A DNA stretch of 64,000 bases from Alphaproteobacteria bacterium (GCA_022823305.1 JAJDXK010000033.1:1-64000), one strand, 5' to 3'. Positions 50,941 through 60,628 are shown, numbered from the stretch's first letter. The notes: a model not told the origin generated them from the letters alone. Numbers and translations are program-made.

Positions 50941-51894
50941 TCACGCGGGCATGGTCTCGTTCCGGCGCTGGGCGCGCTGCATCAGGATCAGGCCGAGCAC
51001 CGCGAACACGCTGAGGCAGATCAGGATGAAGAGCCCCACCGCCGCCACGTAGGCCCATTCGAGGTCCTTGAAGGTGAGGTCGAGGATGTAGACGGAGATC
51101 GACTTGGTCGCCACGCCCGGCCCGCCGCCGGTCATGACGTAGAGGATGTCGAAGATCTTGATGCACTCGATGGTGCGGATCACCAGCGCGATGATCATCA
51201 CCATCTTCATGCGCGGCAGCACGATGCGCCAGAAGCGCTGCCACGCGTTGGCGCCGAGCAGCGTCGCCGCCTTCATCTGGTCCTCGGGCACGCCCACCAT
51301 GCCGGCCAGCAGGATCAGGAACATCAAGGGCGTCCACTGCCAGATGTCGGCGATCATCACCGAGATCATCGCCAGCGTGGAATCGGCGAGCCACAGGATC
51401 TCGACCTCGGTGCCGCTGATCCGGCTGAGCAGGTCGTTGATGGGGCCGGTGCTCTGGAAGAGCATGAAGAACATGTAGCCGGCGACCGCGGGCACGATCA
51501 TCATCGGCATCAGCATGATCGAGTAGAAGACCCGCTTGCCGACGAACTTCTCGGCGAAGAGGATCGCGAGCCCGAGGCCCAGCAGGAACTCGATGGGCAC
51601 GCACACGGCCACGATCAGGAAGGTGCGCCCGATCGAGCCCCAGAGCTTGCTGTCGTCGAAGATGTCGCCGTAGTTGCCGAAGAGGTTGGCGCTCTCGTAG
51701 GCCATGTACCAGGGCGTGCCGTCGAGCGGCCCCCACCAGGTGAAGCTCACGTAGAGCTGCATCACCAGCGGGAAGGCGACGATGAAGAGCAGCAGGAGCT
51801 GCGCCGGCAGCGTCATGTAGAGCCCGAGCTTTCTGCCCTGGCTCTCCAGCGGCGTCAGCACCGGCCGCCTCGACTGCGCCGCCGCCCTGCTCAT
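50941..51894 (-). CDS. ABC sugar-type permease (MalF/UgpA type)
   Basis: A 317-residue CUT1 inner-membrane permease with six to seven helices. The ATPase-contacting EAA loop is AATLLGANAWQRFWRIVLPRM. ATG 51894 overlaps the stop of the MalG-type permease (ATGA). The order SBP-MalG-MalF is inverted from the usual SBP-MalF-MalG. It is followed by the SDR gene. Confidence 0.92.
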   Translation of the reverse strand: MSRAAAQSRRPVLTPLESQGRKLGLYMTLPAQLLLLFIVAFPLVMQLYVSFTWWGPLDGTPWYMAYESANLFGNYGDIFDDSKLWGSIGRTFLIVAVCVPIEFLLGLGLAILFAEKFVGKRVFYSIMLMPMMIVPAVAGYMFFMLFQSTGPINDLLSRISGTEVEILWLADSTLAMISVMIADIWQWTPLMFLILLAGMVGVPEDQMKAATLLGANAWQRFWRIVLPRMKMVMIIALVIRTIECIKIFDILYVMTGGGPGVATKSISVYILDLTFKDLEWAYVAAVGLFILICLSVFAVLGLILMQRAQRRNETMPA

Positions 51895-52754
51895 TGCTTC
51901 AGCGCCCCGAAGGTGAGCCCGCGCACCAGGTACTTCTGGATGGCGATGCCGAAGACCACCGGCGGCACCACGGCGATCAGGCCGAGCGCCGCCTTGGCGC
52001 CGTACATCTGCCCCGTCATCGCAGACGACAGCGAGTTCATGTAGACCGGGATCGTCACCCACTCCTTGCGGGTCAGCAGCAGTGCGATGACGTAGTCGCT
52101 CCAGTTGAGGATGAAGACGAAGAGCGTGGTGCTGGCCAGCGCCGCCTTCACCATGGGCAGCGTGATCTTCCAGAACACGCGGAACCAGCTGCAGCCCTCG
52201 ACGAGCGCGGCCTCCTCGATCTCGCGCGGCACTTCATCGAAGAAGGTCTTCATCAGCCAGAAGGCGAAGGGCAGCGTGACAATGCCGTAGATGAGCGAGA
52301 GCCCCCACCAGGAATCCATGGCGCCGATGAAGGCCCACATGATCATCACCGGGATCATCACCGCGAGCGGCGGGAAGAGGCGGAGCTGGAGGACGCCGAG
52401 CGGCAGGTTGCGGCCGACCATGAAGCGGGAGACCGCATAGGCGCCGAGCGTGCCCGCGATCACCGCGATCGCCGTGCCGAGCAGGGCGGTGACGAGGCTG
52501 GAGATGATCGGCCTGGTGGCCGTCCTCTCGTGGGTGATGGAGTAGGCGTCCGTCTCGCCCGTGAAGATGTACTCGAAATTGGCGAAGGTGGGCTCGCGCG
52601 GCAGCCAGTGCAGGTCGCCCGGGGTGGAGACCCACTCGGTGTGCGGCTTGAAGGCCATGGTGGTCATCCACACCACCGGCAGCAGCGCGATCCCCACGGC
52701 GACGAGGATCAGCGCATAGCGCCAGAGGTGGGACGTGAACGCGCGTTGCATCAT
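51891..52754 (-). CDS. ABC sugar-type permease (MalG/UgpE type)
   Basis: A 287-residue CUT1 permease: WMTTMAFKPHTEW after the first helix, six helices and the EAA loop EEAALVEGCSWFRVFWKITLPM. Partner of the MalF-type permease. ATG 52754; 147 bases downstream of the binding-protein gene. No ABC ATPase gene is present in the operon or elsewhere in the window. Confidence 0.92.
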   Translation of the reverse strand: MMQRAFTSHLWRYALILVAVGIALLPVVWMTTMAFKPHTEWVSTPGDLHWLPREPTFANFEYIFTGETDAYSITHERTATRPIISSLVTALLGTAIAVIAGTLGAYAVSRFMVGRNLPLGVLQLRLFPPLAVMIPVMIMWAFIGAMDSWWGLSLIYGIVTLPFAFWLMKTFFDEVPREIEEAALVEGCSWFRVFWKITLPMVKAALASTTLFVFILNWSDYVIALLLTRKEWVTIPVYMNSLSSAMTGQMYGAKAALGLIAVVPPVVFGIAIQKYLVRGLTFGALKQ

Positions 52755-52901
52755 GTCCGGGACCGTACCCTCATGCCGCTCCCGGCCACGGGACCCGCGG
52801 GCGAGCGTTCATCGCGGCGACACGAACGCGGCCGGGCGGGGAGCGGGCGATGCGCAAGCTCCGCGCACCGCCCGCAAGCGCCCGATATGCCGTCGGCCGG
52901 A

Positions 52902-54479
52902 TCAGGCCTGGTCGATGACCGTCGACCAGCCGGACTTCGCGGCGTTGATGAGCTCGATCATCTTGTCCTCGCCCTTCTTCCTGAGGTGCTTGCGCCAGGA
53001 CTTGGCGGTGTTCTCCATCGCCTCCTGGGACGAGATCTCGCCCGCGAGCGCGGCCACCAGGTTCTCGCTCAGCGTGTTGTGCATCGCGAACTGGCCGGGG
53101 ATGGCAATGGTCGGCACCGCACGTGCCACCGTGCCCTCGATGATCGGCACGTGGTAGGGCTTGTAGGACTGGATGACCAGCGGATCCTGGAAGTTGGCGA
53201 GCTGGAAGGGGTCGAAGAAGCCGCCCGGGTTGCCCGTCAGCAGGCTGAAGATCCGCGTCGATCCCGACCACTGCAGCCAGAGGTAGGCCGCCTCCTGATA
53301 CTCGCTCTGGGTCGAGACGCCGCCGTTGTTGCCGAGATAGATGGTGGAGCGGCGCACCAGGTCGTTGCCGAACTGGTGACCCGGAGGCAGGAAGGAGCCC
53401 ATCTTGCCGCCGATCGCGGTCTCCGAATTGTCGAGGAACTTCGGGCAGTTGGAGAAGGTGCCGAGCATGAACGAGTTGCCGTTGGCCATGTTCCCGTAAT
53501 ACTCGGGCCAGCTCCAGCCGAGGCCGCCCTTGTCCGACCAGTCGAGGCTCTTGACGTGCTCCTCGGTGGCCTGGATGCCGGCGTCGGTGTCGATCAGCGG
53601 GTTGCCCTCGTTGTCGAAGAGGTGCTGGTTGGGATTGTCCTTGCTGACGTAGCGGTTGTACCAGGTGCTGATGCCCCAGAAGTGGCTCATCATGTTGCCG
53701 TTGCCGAGCATGCCCTTGGAGGTGAAGTACTCGGCCAGCTGGTCGCACTCGGCCCAGGTGCGGGGCGGTCCGGGCTCCCAGCCGTACTGGTCGGAGAACT
53801 CCTTGATGTGCGCCGGGTCTTCCGTCAGGTCACGGCGGTAGACCCAGACCTGGGCGTCGCCGTCGTAGCAGACCGAGCGCGGCTCGCCGCCGTACTTGTA
53901 GAGCATGTCGTAGGATTCCGGCGTCGGCATGCCGCGTTCCGGATCGGCGAAGTCGGCGCCGTGCTTGTCGATCCACTCGCCCAGCGGCGCGATGCCGTTG
54001 GCCTCGGAGAGATCGCCCATGGCCGCGTAGCCGAAGGTGTAGACGTCGTAGGCCGCAGAGCCGGTGGTGACGTCCTGGATCACCTTGTTGAACTGCTCCT
54101 CCGGCGAGACGGGGATGAACTCGAGCTTGACGCCCGTCTCCGCCTCCCAGATCGACTGCAGCGTCGGCCCGTCCGGCGGCCAGGGGTTGGTGAAGTGGCC
54201 GATGGCGCCGTCGGTCATCAGGATGTTGAGCTTCTCGGGCGCCTTGCCCTCGGCCTTCAGCTTGCGCATGCCCTCGACCGCACGGCCCTCGGACATGGTC
54301 TCGTCGTACTGGTAGCGCTCCGCCCCGTCGAAGCCGGTGGGACCGCCTGTCATGCCGGGCGCCAGACCCGCCGCCTTTGCGGGGCGGATGAATTTCGGCG
54401 CGATGCCGATCGGCGAGGTGAGCACCACGCCTGCGGCGCCGGCCTTCAGTGCTTGCCGCCGCGTAATCCTGATCGCCAT
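52902..54479 (-). CDS. ABC transporter substrate-binding protein with twin-arginine signal
   Basis: A 525-residue extracellular solute-binding protein of the CUT1 type. The N-terminus RITRRQALKAGAAG is a twin-arginine (Tat) signal with a hydrophobic stretch to about residue 38. The body has TFGYAAMGDLSEANGIAPL, EPGPPRTWAECDQLAEYF and the late WLQWSGSTRIFSLLTGNPGGFFDP that typify sugar binders. ATG 54479 is preceded by AAGGGAGG. First gene of the transporter operon; divergent from the amidase gene. The ligand is unknown. Confidence 0.9.
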   Translation of the reverse strand: MAIRITRRQALKAGAAGVVLTSPIGIAPKFIRPAKAAGLAPGMTGGPTGFDGAERYQYDETMSEGRAVEGMRKLKAEGKAPEKLNILMTDGAIGHFTNPWPPDGPTLQSIWEAETGVKLEFIPVSPEEQFNKVIQDVTTGSAAYDVYTFGYAAMGDLSEANGIAPLGEWIDKHGADFADPERGMPTPESYDMLYKYGGEPRSVCYDGDAQVWVYRRDLTEDPAHIKEFSDQYGWEPGPPRTWAECDQLAEYFTSKGMLGNGNMMSHFWGISTWYNRYVSKDNPNQHLFDNEGNPLIDTDAGIQATEEHVKSLDWSDKGGLGWSWPEYYGNMANGNSFMLGTFSNCPKFLDNSETAIGGKMGSFLPPGHQFGNDLVRRSTIYLGNNGGVSTQSEYQEAAYLWLQWSGSTRIFSLLTGNPGGFFDPFQLANFQDPLVIQSYKPYHVPIIEGTVARAVPTIAIPGQFAMHNTLSENLVAALAGEISSQEAMENTAKSWRKHLRKKGEDKMIELINAAKSGWSTVIDQA

Positions 54480-54682
54480 TGATGCCTCCCTTGCTGTGTC
54501 ACGCTTGTGCGGCCCGTGCCATCGAGCCGGCGCATTTCCGCTGTCCATCCTATACCACGCGCGCATGGTTTCGCGCATCCATCATGCGCCCACCGTCTCG
54601 CCTGCGCCGCCCGCCGCCCCGCCTACCAACCGGACGTGCAAGTGGCTACAAGGGGCGACAGGCACGATGGAGGCGCACGAGC

Positions 54683-56065
54683 ATGAGCGACGACTGGCAG
54701 CGGATGAGCGCGCTCGCGCTCGGCAACGGGATCGGAAGCGGCGCCATCGACCCGCGCGCGCTGACCGCGTACTTCCTCGAGCGGATCGAGGCCGCCGACC
54801 GCGACCATGCGATCTACCTGCGGCTGACGGCCGCGCGCGCCCGCGCCGAGGCCGAGGCGGCGCACGCGCGCGCCGCGAAGGGCATGAGGCGCTCGCCGCT
54901 GGACGGCGTGCCGATCTCGTGGAAGGACCTCTTCGACAGCGCCGGCGACGTCACCAGCCACGGCACCCCGGCGCTGGCGGAGCGCGTTGCCACGCGCGAC
55001 GCCGCGGTGCTGGCCCGCGCCACCCGCGCCGGCCTGGTCTGCCTCGGCAAGACCAACCAGAGCGAGTTCGCCTTCTCCATCCTCGGACTGAACCCTCAAC
55101 TCGGCACCCCGCCCAACCCCTTCGACGAGAGCACGGCTCGCCTGCCGGGCGGCTCGTCCTCGGGCGCCGCGGTCTCGGTCTCGCGCGGTCTCGCGGCCGC
55201 GGCGATCGGCTCGGACACCGGCGGCTCCGTGCGCGTGCCGGCCGCGTGGAACGGCCTGGTCGGTCTCAAGACGAGCTTCGGCCGGCTGCCGCTCGACGGC
55301 GCGCTGGGCTTGAGCACCAGCATGGACACGGTCGGCCCGCTCAGCCGCGACGTGGCCGATGCCGCCGCCCTCTTCGCCGTCCTCGACGGGCGCGTGGGAG
55401 GCGGCACCAGGCCTGCGCCCGACCTCGCGGGCGTCGCGCTCGACCGCGCACGCTTCGCACTGCCCGCCACGATCGTGTGGGAGTCCCTCGATCCCGCGGT
55501 CGAGGCCACGACCCGCGGCGCAGTCGAGCGCCTGCGTGGCGCCGGCTGCATCATCGAGGAGGCGCCGGTGCCGGAGTTCGGGACGGCCGAGGACCTGGTC
55601 GGCCGCTACGGCCCCTACCACGCCGCCGAGTGCTACGCCCTGTGGCACGACGCCATCGAGACGCGGCCCAACCTGGTCTACACGCCGATCCTCGAGCGCA
55701 TCCGCTCCGGCGGGCATCTCTCGGCCCTCGATTCCGAGCGCGCGAAGCAGGGGCTGGCCGAGGCCGCCGCGCGCCTCCATGCCCGGATCAGGCGGGCGGG
55801 CGTCCTGCTGCTGCCGACGACGGCGATCGGCGCGCCGCCCATCGCCGCGCTGGAGGCCGACATCGAGACCTATCGCGCCACCAACGTCGCGATCCTGCGC
55901 AACACGCGCCTCGCCAACTACCTCGGCTGCTGCGCGCTGACGCTGCCCTGCGGGCACGACGGCAACGGCGTGCCGACGGGCCTCATGCTGATGGCCCCGC
56001 CGGGCGAGGACGAGCGCCTGCTGCGCCTCGGCTACGCCATGGAGCCGGTACTGGCCGCCGCCTGA
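54683..56065 (+). CDS. Amidase signature family enzyme
   Basis: A 460-residue amidase of the GatA/amidase-signature family. The Ser-cisSer-Lys triad is visible: Lys81 in PISWKDLF, the cis-Ser in GGSSSG (156-161) and nucleophile Ser182 in GSDTGGSVR. With GatA the missing features are GatB/C neighbours; this looks like a stand-alone amide hydrolase. ATG 54683 begins MSDDWQRM. Divergent from the ABC operon; the last 34 bases overlap gpmI on the other strand. Confidence 0.9.
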   Translation: MSDDWQRMSALALGNGIGSGAIDPRALTAYFLERIEAADRDHAIYLRLTAARARAEAEAAHARAAKGMRRSPLDGVPISWKDLFDSAGDVTSHGTPALAERVATRDAAVLARATRAGLVCLGKTNQSEFAFSILGLNPQLGTPPNPFDESTARLPGGSSSGAAVSVSRGLAAAAIGSDTGGSVRVPAAWNGLVGLKTSFGRLPLDGALGLSTSMDTVGPLSRDVADAAALFAVLDGRVGGGTRPAPDLAGVALDRARFALPATIVWESLDPAVEATTRGAVERLRGAGCIIEEAPVPEFGTAEDLVGRYGPYHAAECYALWHDAIETRPNLVYTPILERIRSGGHLSALDSERAKQGLAEAAARLHARIRRAGVLLLPTTAIGAPPIAALEADIETYRATNVAILRNTRLANYLGCCALTLPCGHDGNGVPTGLMLMAPPGEDERLLRLGYAMEPVLAAA

Positions 56066-57618
56066 CGCGGCGCGCGCTCCGCCGCGGGGACGAGCAGCGA
56101 GCGCCCCGTCATCGCGGCCGGCGCCGCGAGGCCCATCAGGTCGAGCACCGTCGGCGCGATGTCGGCGAGCGCGCCGTCCCTGAGCGCGAGGCCTCCCGGC
56201 CCCACCAGCACGGCAGGCACGGGGCCGTGGGTGTGCGCGGTGTGAGGCGTGGCGCCGTCCGTGCCCCGCATGCACTCGGCATTGCCGTGGTCGGCGGTGA
56301 CGAGCAGCGCGCCGCCCGCCGCCCCCACGGCCTCCGCGAGCCGGCCGAGGCAGCGGTCCACCGCGGCGACCGCCGCCATCGCCGCCACGAGGTCGCCGGT
56401 GTGCCCCACCATGTCGGTGTTGGCGTAGTTCACCACGATCAGGTCGAAGCGCCCGCCAGCGATGGCGTCCACCACGCCCTCGGTCACCTGCGGCGCCGCC
56501 ATCTCCGGCTGCAGGTCGTAGGTCGCCACCCTGGGCGAGGGCACGAGCACGCGCTCCTCGCCCGGCATCTCGCGCTCCTCCCCGCCGTTCAGGAAGAAGG
56601 TCACGTGGGCGTACTTCTCGGTCTCGGCGATGCGGAGCTGGCGCAGGCCCGCGGCCGAGACGACGGCGCCGAGGCTCTCGGTCACCTCGAGCGGCGGGAA
56701 CATGGGCTCGATCCACCGGTCCAGCGCCGCCGAGTAGCTGCACAGGCCGCAGGCCGCGGCGAAGCGCACCCGCCGCTCGCGCGCGAAGCCCTCGAACTCG
56801 GGATCGAGCAGCGCGCTCAGGATCTGGCGCGCGCGGTCGGCGCGGAAGTTCGCCATGACCAGCCCGTCGCCGTCCGCCATGCCTTCGTGGTCGCCGATCG
56901 CGGCAGGCTCGACGAACTCGTCGCCCACCTCGCGCGCGTAGCTCTCGGCCACGGCCGCTGCCGCGCTCGCCGCGGCCCCGCCCTCTGCCGAGACCAGCGC
57001 GTCCCGGGCCCGCGCGGTTCGCTCCCAGCGCCGGTCGCGGTCCATGGCGTAGTAGCGGCCGCTGACCGTGGCGATGCGCACGTCGGCCAGCGCGCGGATC
57101 GCCGCCTCGAAGCGCGGCAGGTCGTCGCCTGCCGCACGCGGCGGCACGTCGCGGCCGTCGAGGAAGGCGTGGATGCGGACCGGCACGCCGGCCTCGCTCA
57201 CGATGCGCGCGAGCGCGGCGATGTGCTCCTGGTGCGCGTGCACGCCGCCCGGCGAGACCAGTCCCATCAGGTGGCAGCGCCCGCCGCTCTCCCGCAGCCT
57301 GTCGACGAGCGAGAGCAGGACCGGGTTGCGCGCGAGCGAGCCGTCGGCAACCGCGGCGTCGATGCGCGGCAGGTCCTGCAGGATCACCCGGCCGGCGCCG
57401 ATGGTCATGTGGCCGACCTCGGAGTTGCCCATCTGGCCCTCGGGCAGGCCCACAGCGGCCCCGGCGGTGGCGAGCCTGCCCCACGCGCGGGCGCCGGTCA
57501 GGCGGTCCCAGACCGGCGTGTCGGCCAGCGCGATGGCGTTGTTCTCGCTCTCCGCCCGGTAGCCCCAGCCGTCCAGCACGCAGAGGACGACGGGGCGGAA
57601 GGCGCGCGTCCCGCTCAT
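56032..57618 (-). CDS. gpmI: 2,3-bisphosphoglycerate-independent phosphoglycerate mutase
   Basis: Manganese-dependent interconversion of 3- and 2-phosphoglycerate in glycolysis. 528 residues: LDGWGYR (Asp16), the catalytic Ser66 in GQMGNSEVGH, HAFLDGRDVPP, NFRADRARQ, NYANTDMVGHTG and LLVTADHGNAE. The Ala/Pro-rich tail after LLVPAAE is unconserved and covers the overlap with the convergent amidase gene. Confidence 0.96.
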   Translation of the reverse strand: MSGTRAFRPVVLCVLDGWGYRAESENNAIALADTPVWDRLTGARAWGRLATAGAAVGLPEGQMGNSEVGHMTIGAGRVILQDLPRIDAAVADGSLARNPVLLSLVDRLRESGGRCHLMGLVSPGGVHAHQEHIAALARIVSEAGVPVRIHAFLDGRDVPPRAAGDDLPRFEAAIRALADVRIATVSGRYYAMDRDRRWERTARARDALVSAEGGAAASAAAAVAESYAREVGDEFVEPAAIGDHEGMADGDGLVMANFRADRARQILSALLDPEFEGFARERRVRFAAACGLCSYSAALDRWIEPMFPPLEVTESLGAVVSAAGLRQLRIAETEKYAHVTFFLNGGEEREMPGEERVLVPSPRVATYDLQPEMAAPQVTEGVVDAIAGGRFDLIVVNYANTDMVGHTGDLVAAMAAVAAVDRCLGRLAEAVGAAGGALLVTADHGNAECMRGTDGATPHTAHTHGPVPAVLVGPGGLALRDGALADIAPTVLDLMGLAAPAAMTGRSLLVPAAERAPRQAAASTGSMA

Positions 57619-57670
57619 GGCCGGCGTTCTACCCCGCCCGTTTCGGATTCGCCACGGCGCCGCGGCCTGC

Positions 57671-58192
57671 TCAGGCGGCCGCCGGGCGGTCGTTGCGGCT
57701 GATGGTCACGGGCGTGCCGCCGGTGAGCGTCTGGTAGACCACGCAGTAGCGCTCGGTGAGCTTGAAGAGCCTGTCGAGCTCGTCGGCCGGCGCGTCGCTC
57801 TCCACCTCGAAGTGGAGGCGGATGGTGCGGAAGCCCACCGGCGCGTCGCGGTCGACGCCGAGGGTGCCGCGCACGTCGAGGTCGCCCTCCGCGCTCACCC
57901 GGGCGTCGCGGATGTCGAGGGAGAGCGCGGTGGCGACCGCCTTGAGCGTCACGCCGGCGCAGGCGACCAGCGCCTGCAGCAGCATGTCGCCGGAGCAGGC
58001 CTGCAGGCCGGTGCCGCCGCCGGAGGGATGCAGCCCGGCCTCGACCAGCGCCTTGCCGGTGTCCACCGAGCAGGCGATCTCGTAGCCCTCCACGGAGCCT
58101 GCGGCCTTGAGCACGATCAGCGCCGCGCCCGCGTCCTCGCGGTAGCGCTCCTTGAGCGGCGCCTGCAGCGCCCTGAGTGCGTCGGCGTCCAT
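57671..58192 (-). CDS. OsmC-family protein
   Basis: A 173-residue OsmC/Ohr-fold protein, a class that includes thiol peroxidases. The two family cysteines are in the helix MLLQALVACAGVTLKAVA and in LTERYCVVYQTL. It may detoxify peroxides or serve another thiol function. 13 bases downstream of the flavin monooxygenase gene on the same strand, so the two are likely co-transcribed. Confidence 0.88.
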   Translation of the reverse strand: MDADALRALQAPLKERYREDAGAALIVLKAAGSVEGYEIACSVDTGKALVEAGLHPSGGGTGLQACSGDMLLQALVACAGVTLKAVATALSLDIRDARVSAEGDLDVRGTLGVDRDAPVGFRTIRLHFEVESDAPADELDRLFKLTERYCVVYQTLTGGTPVTISRNDRPAAA

Positions 58193-58205
58193 GGCGTTCT
58201 CCTCC

Positions 58206-59558
58206 CTATCGTCGGTAGGCGGCGGCGGGGTGGCGCGCGGGCAGGCGCGCGCGGCCGAAGAGCTTCTCGCGCAGTGTGCCGGGCGCGTACCCGGATTGCA
58301 CCAGCCCGCGCCGGCGCAGCTCCGGCACCACGCCCTCGACGAAGTCCGCGAAGGTGCCCGGCGTCACCGCGTAGACGATGTTGAAGCCGTCGACGCCGGC
58401 CTCGTGCCAGGTCTGGAGGGTGTCGGCGATCTGCTCCGGCGTGCCGGTGAGGAACTGGCCCGAGGCGCGGGAGCGCACCAGGTCGCGGAAGGTGAGCGAC
58501 TTGTCCGGCGCGGACTCGATCACCCCCCTGACGACGCCCTGGATGGCGTCGGTCTCGAGGCTCTCGAGCGGCGTGTCGAGGTCGATCGCGCCCAGGTCGA
58601 CGCCCACGCTGCCGCTCATGTGCACGAGCCCGCCGTCGACGCTCGACTGCGCCACGTACTCCGCCGCCCTGGCCTCGGCCTCGGCCTCGGTGCCGCCGAC
58701 GACCGGGGTGACGCCCTGGAAGAAGAGGATGTCCTCGGGCGCGCGGCCCCGCCTCGCGGCGCGGGCGCGAATGTCGCGGACGACGCCCCGGGCGTTCTCC
58801 AGGCCCCGCATGGCGGCGAACATGAAGACGCACTCGGCATGCGTCGCGGCGAACTCGCGCCCCCGCTCCGACGAGCCGGCCTGGAAGAGCAGCGGCGTCC
58901 GCTGCGGCGAGGGCTCGGCGAGGTGGGGGCCCTTGACCTCGTAGTAGTCGCCCGCGTGGTCGATGGGGTGGATCTTCGCCGGGTCGGCGTAGACGCCGCG
59001 TGCGACATCGCGCAGCACCGCGTCCTCCTCCCAGCTCCCCTCCCACAGCTTGTAGGCGACCTCCAGGTACTCCTCGGCGCGGGCGTAGCGCTCGTCGTGG
59101 GGCGGCAGCCCGCCGAGGCCGAGGTTCTCGCCCGCGTTGGGCAGGTACGAGGTCACGATGTTCCAGGCGATGCGCCCGCCCGTGAGGTGGTCGAGGGTCG
59201 ACGCGTGGCGGGCGAAGGTGAAGGGCGGCACCTGCAGCACCGAGCTGGTGAAGGCGAAGCCGAGATGCTCGGTCGCCATCGCCATGGCCGGGATCAGCGG
59301 CGCTGGGTCGTTGGCCGGGATCTGCACGGCCTCGCGGATCGCGGTCTCCGGCCCGCCCCGGTAGAGGTCGTAGGCGCCGATCACGTCCGCGAGGAAGAGC
59401 GCGTCGAAGCCGCCCCGTTCCAGCAGCCGCGCGAGCTCGATCCAGGGCTCGATCCGGTGGTAGTCACGCTGGCGCGTGTCGTCGCGCACCCAGAGGCCGT
59501 GCTGGATGTGGGAGACGCAGTTCATCGAGAACGCGTTGAGGTGGATGCGCTTCGTCAT
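58206..59558 (-). CDS. LLM-class flavin-dependent monooxygenase (NtaA/SnaA/DszA type)
   Basis: A 450-residue luciferase-like oxygenase of the nitrilotriacetate/dibenzothiophene group: FSMNCVSHIQHGLW, GFDALFLADVIGAYD, RIAWNIVTSYLPNAGENLG, FQAGSSERGREFAA and FLTGTPEQIADTLQTW. These use reduced FMN from a partner reductase to attack organosulfur or amine compounds; no reductase gene is adjacent. ATG 59558. Followed by the OsmC gene. Confidence 0.92.
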   Translation of the reverse strand: MTKRIHLNAFSMNCVSHIQHGLWVRDDTRQRDYHRIEPWIELARLLERGGFDALFLADVIGAYDLYRGGPETAIREAVQIPANDPAPLIPAMAMATEHLGFAFTSSVLQVPPFTFARHASTLDHLTGGRIAWNIVTSYLPNAGENLGLGGLPPHDERYARAEEYLEVAYKLWEGSWEEDAVLRDVARGVYADPAKIHPIDHAGDYYEVKGPHLAEPSPQRTPLLFQAGSSERGREFAATHAECVFMFAAMRGLENARGVVRDIRARAARRGRAPEDILFFQGVTPVVGGTEAEAEARAAEYVAQSSVDGGLVHMSGSVGVDLGAIDLDTPLESLETDAIQGVVRGVIESAPDKSLTFRDLVRSRASGQFLTGTPEQIADTLQTWHEAGVDGFNIVYAVTPGTFADFVEGVVPELRRRGLVQSGYAPGTLREKLFGRARLPARHPAAAYRR

Positions 59559-59660
59559 GCGTTCGTGCGCCCTCGCCCCCGGCCCGCGGCCGCCGGCCAG
59601 CATGGCACGCCATGGCCCAGCGCGAAACGCGGGAAGGGGGATCGGCTGACGGAAACGCCG

Positions 59661-59772
59661 CCCCCACCTCCCCCTGTCCCCCTCCTCCCGGGAGGAGGGA
59701 GAACGAAAGCGGCGCCGGCAAATTCTCCCTCTCCTCCCCGGCGGGGAGGAGAGGGTCGGGGTGAGGTGGGGG
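59661..59772. repeat. 112-bp palindromic repeat element with two hairpins
   Basis: Ten-base perfect terminal inverted repeats (CCCCCACCTC and GAGGTGGGGG) enclose a 20-base palindrome at 59680-59699 and a 13-base perfect stem at 59727-59755. GAGGGAGAA (59695-59703) and TTCTCCCTC (59723-59731) also pair. It sits between two divergent genes. The build is that of a dispersed intergenic repeat (REP/MITE-like). No coding capacity. Confidence 0.75.
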
Positions 59773-59833
59773 ATTGGAGTCGTGTCGTGCTGTATGGTCG
59801 GGCGGGTTGGGAACGGATGGCGAGGGGCGGACG

Positions 59834-60628
59834 ATGGCGGAGGAGCGCGCAGGCAACCACGCGGTCGGCTTGGACGACAAGGTGGTGCTGGTCACCGGCG
59901 CCTCGCGCGGCATCGGCGCCTGCTGCGTGCGCACGCTGCTGGACGGGGGCGCTTCCGTCATCCTGCACTACAACACGCGGCGGGACGCGGCAGAGGAACT
60001 GGCGCAGGCCGCGCCCGATCGCTGCCACCTCGTGCGCGCCGACCTCGCCGACGACGCGGCGCCGCTCGCGCTCTGGCGCGACGCGCTGGCCTGGCGCGGG
60101 CACATCGACGTGCTGGTGAACAACGCCGGGGTCTACGAGGTCGAGCCCGCCTTCGCCGACGACCCCGCCTGGGCGCCGGCCTGGCGCGCGGTCTGGCGGC
60201 GCACGCTGCAGATCAACCTGGTGGCGGCAGCCGAGCTTGCCACGCTCGCCGTCGAGCACTTCCGCGCACGCGGCGGCGGCATCCTGATCCACCTCTCGAG
60301 CCGGGCCTCGCACCGGGGCGAGAAGCCGCTGCTCGGCGCCTACGCCGCGAGCAAGGCCGGCCTCAACGCGCTCAGCCACACCATCGCCCGCAACGAGGGC
60401 GCGGCGGGCGTGCTCTCCTACGCGGTGGCGCCCGGCTGGGTCGGCACCGACATGGCGTGGGACTACATCGAGGAGACCGGCGACCGCGGCCCGCTGGCCG
60501 AGAACGCGCTCGGCACCCTGATCCCGCCTGACGAGGTGGCGAACATCGTCGCCTTCCTCGCCTCCGGCGCCGCCCGCCACGCCACCGGCACCGTCATCGA
60601 CATCAACGGCGCGAGTTTCCCGCGGTAA
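59834..60628 (+). CDS. Short-chain dehydrogenase/reductase
   Basis: A 264-residue SDR: VTGASRGIGA near residue 25, DVLVNNAGVYE, catalytic SSRAS...YAASKAGLNAL and an ending TGTVIDINGAS. Resembles 3-oxoacyl-ACP reductase-like enzymes, but the substrate is unknown. ATG 59834. The repeat element lies between it and the divergent monooxygenase gene. Confidence 0.9.
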   Translation: MAEERAGNHAVGLDDKVVLVTGASRGIGACCVRTLLDGGASVILHYNTRRDAAEELAQAAPDRCHLVRADLADDAAPLALWRDALAWRGHIDVLVNNAGVYEVEPAFADDPAWAPAWRAVWRRTLQINLVAAAELATLAVEHFRARGGGILIHLSSRASHRGEKPLLGAYAASKAGLNALSHTIARNEGAAGVLSYAVAPGWVGTDMAWDYIEETGDRGPLAENALGTLIPPDEVANIVAFLASGAARHATGTVIDINGASFPR

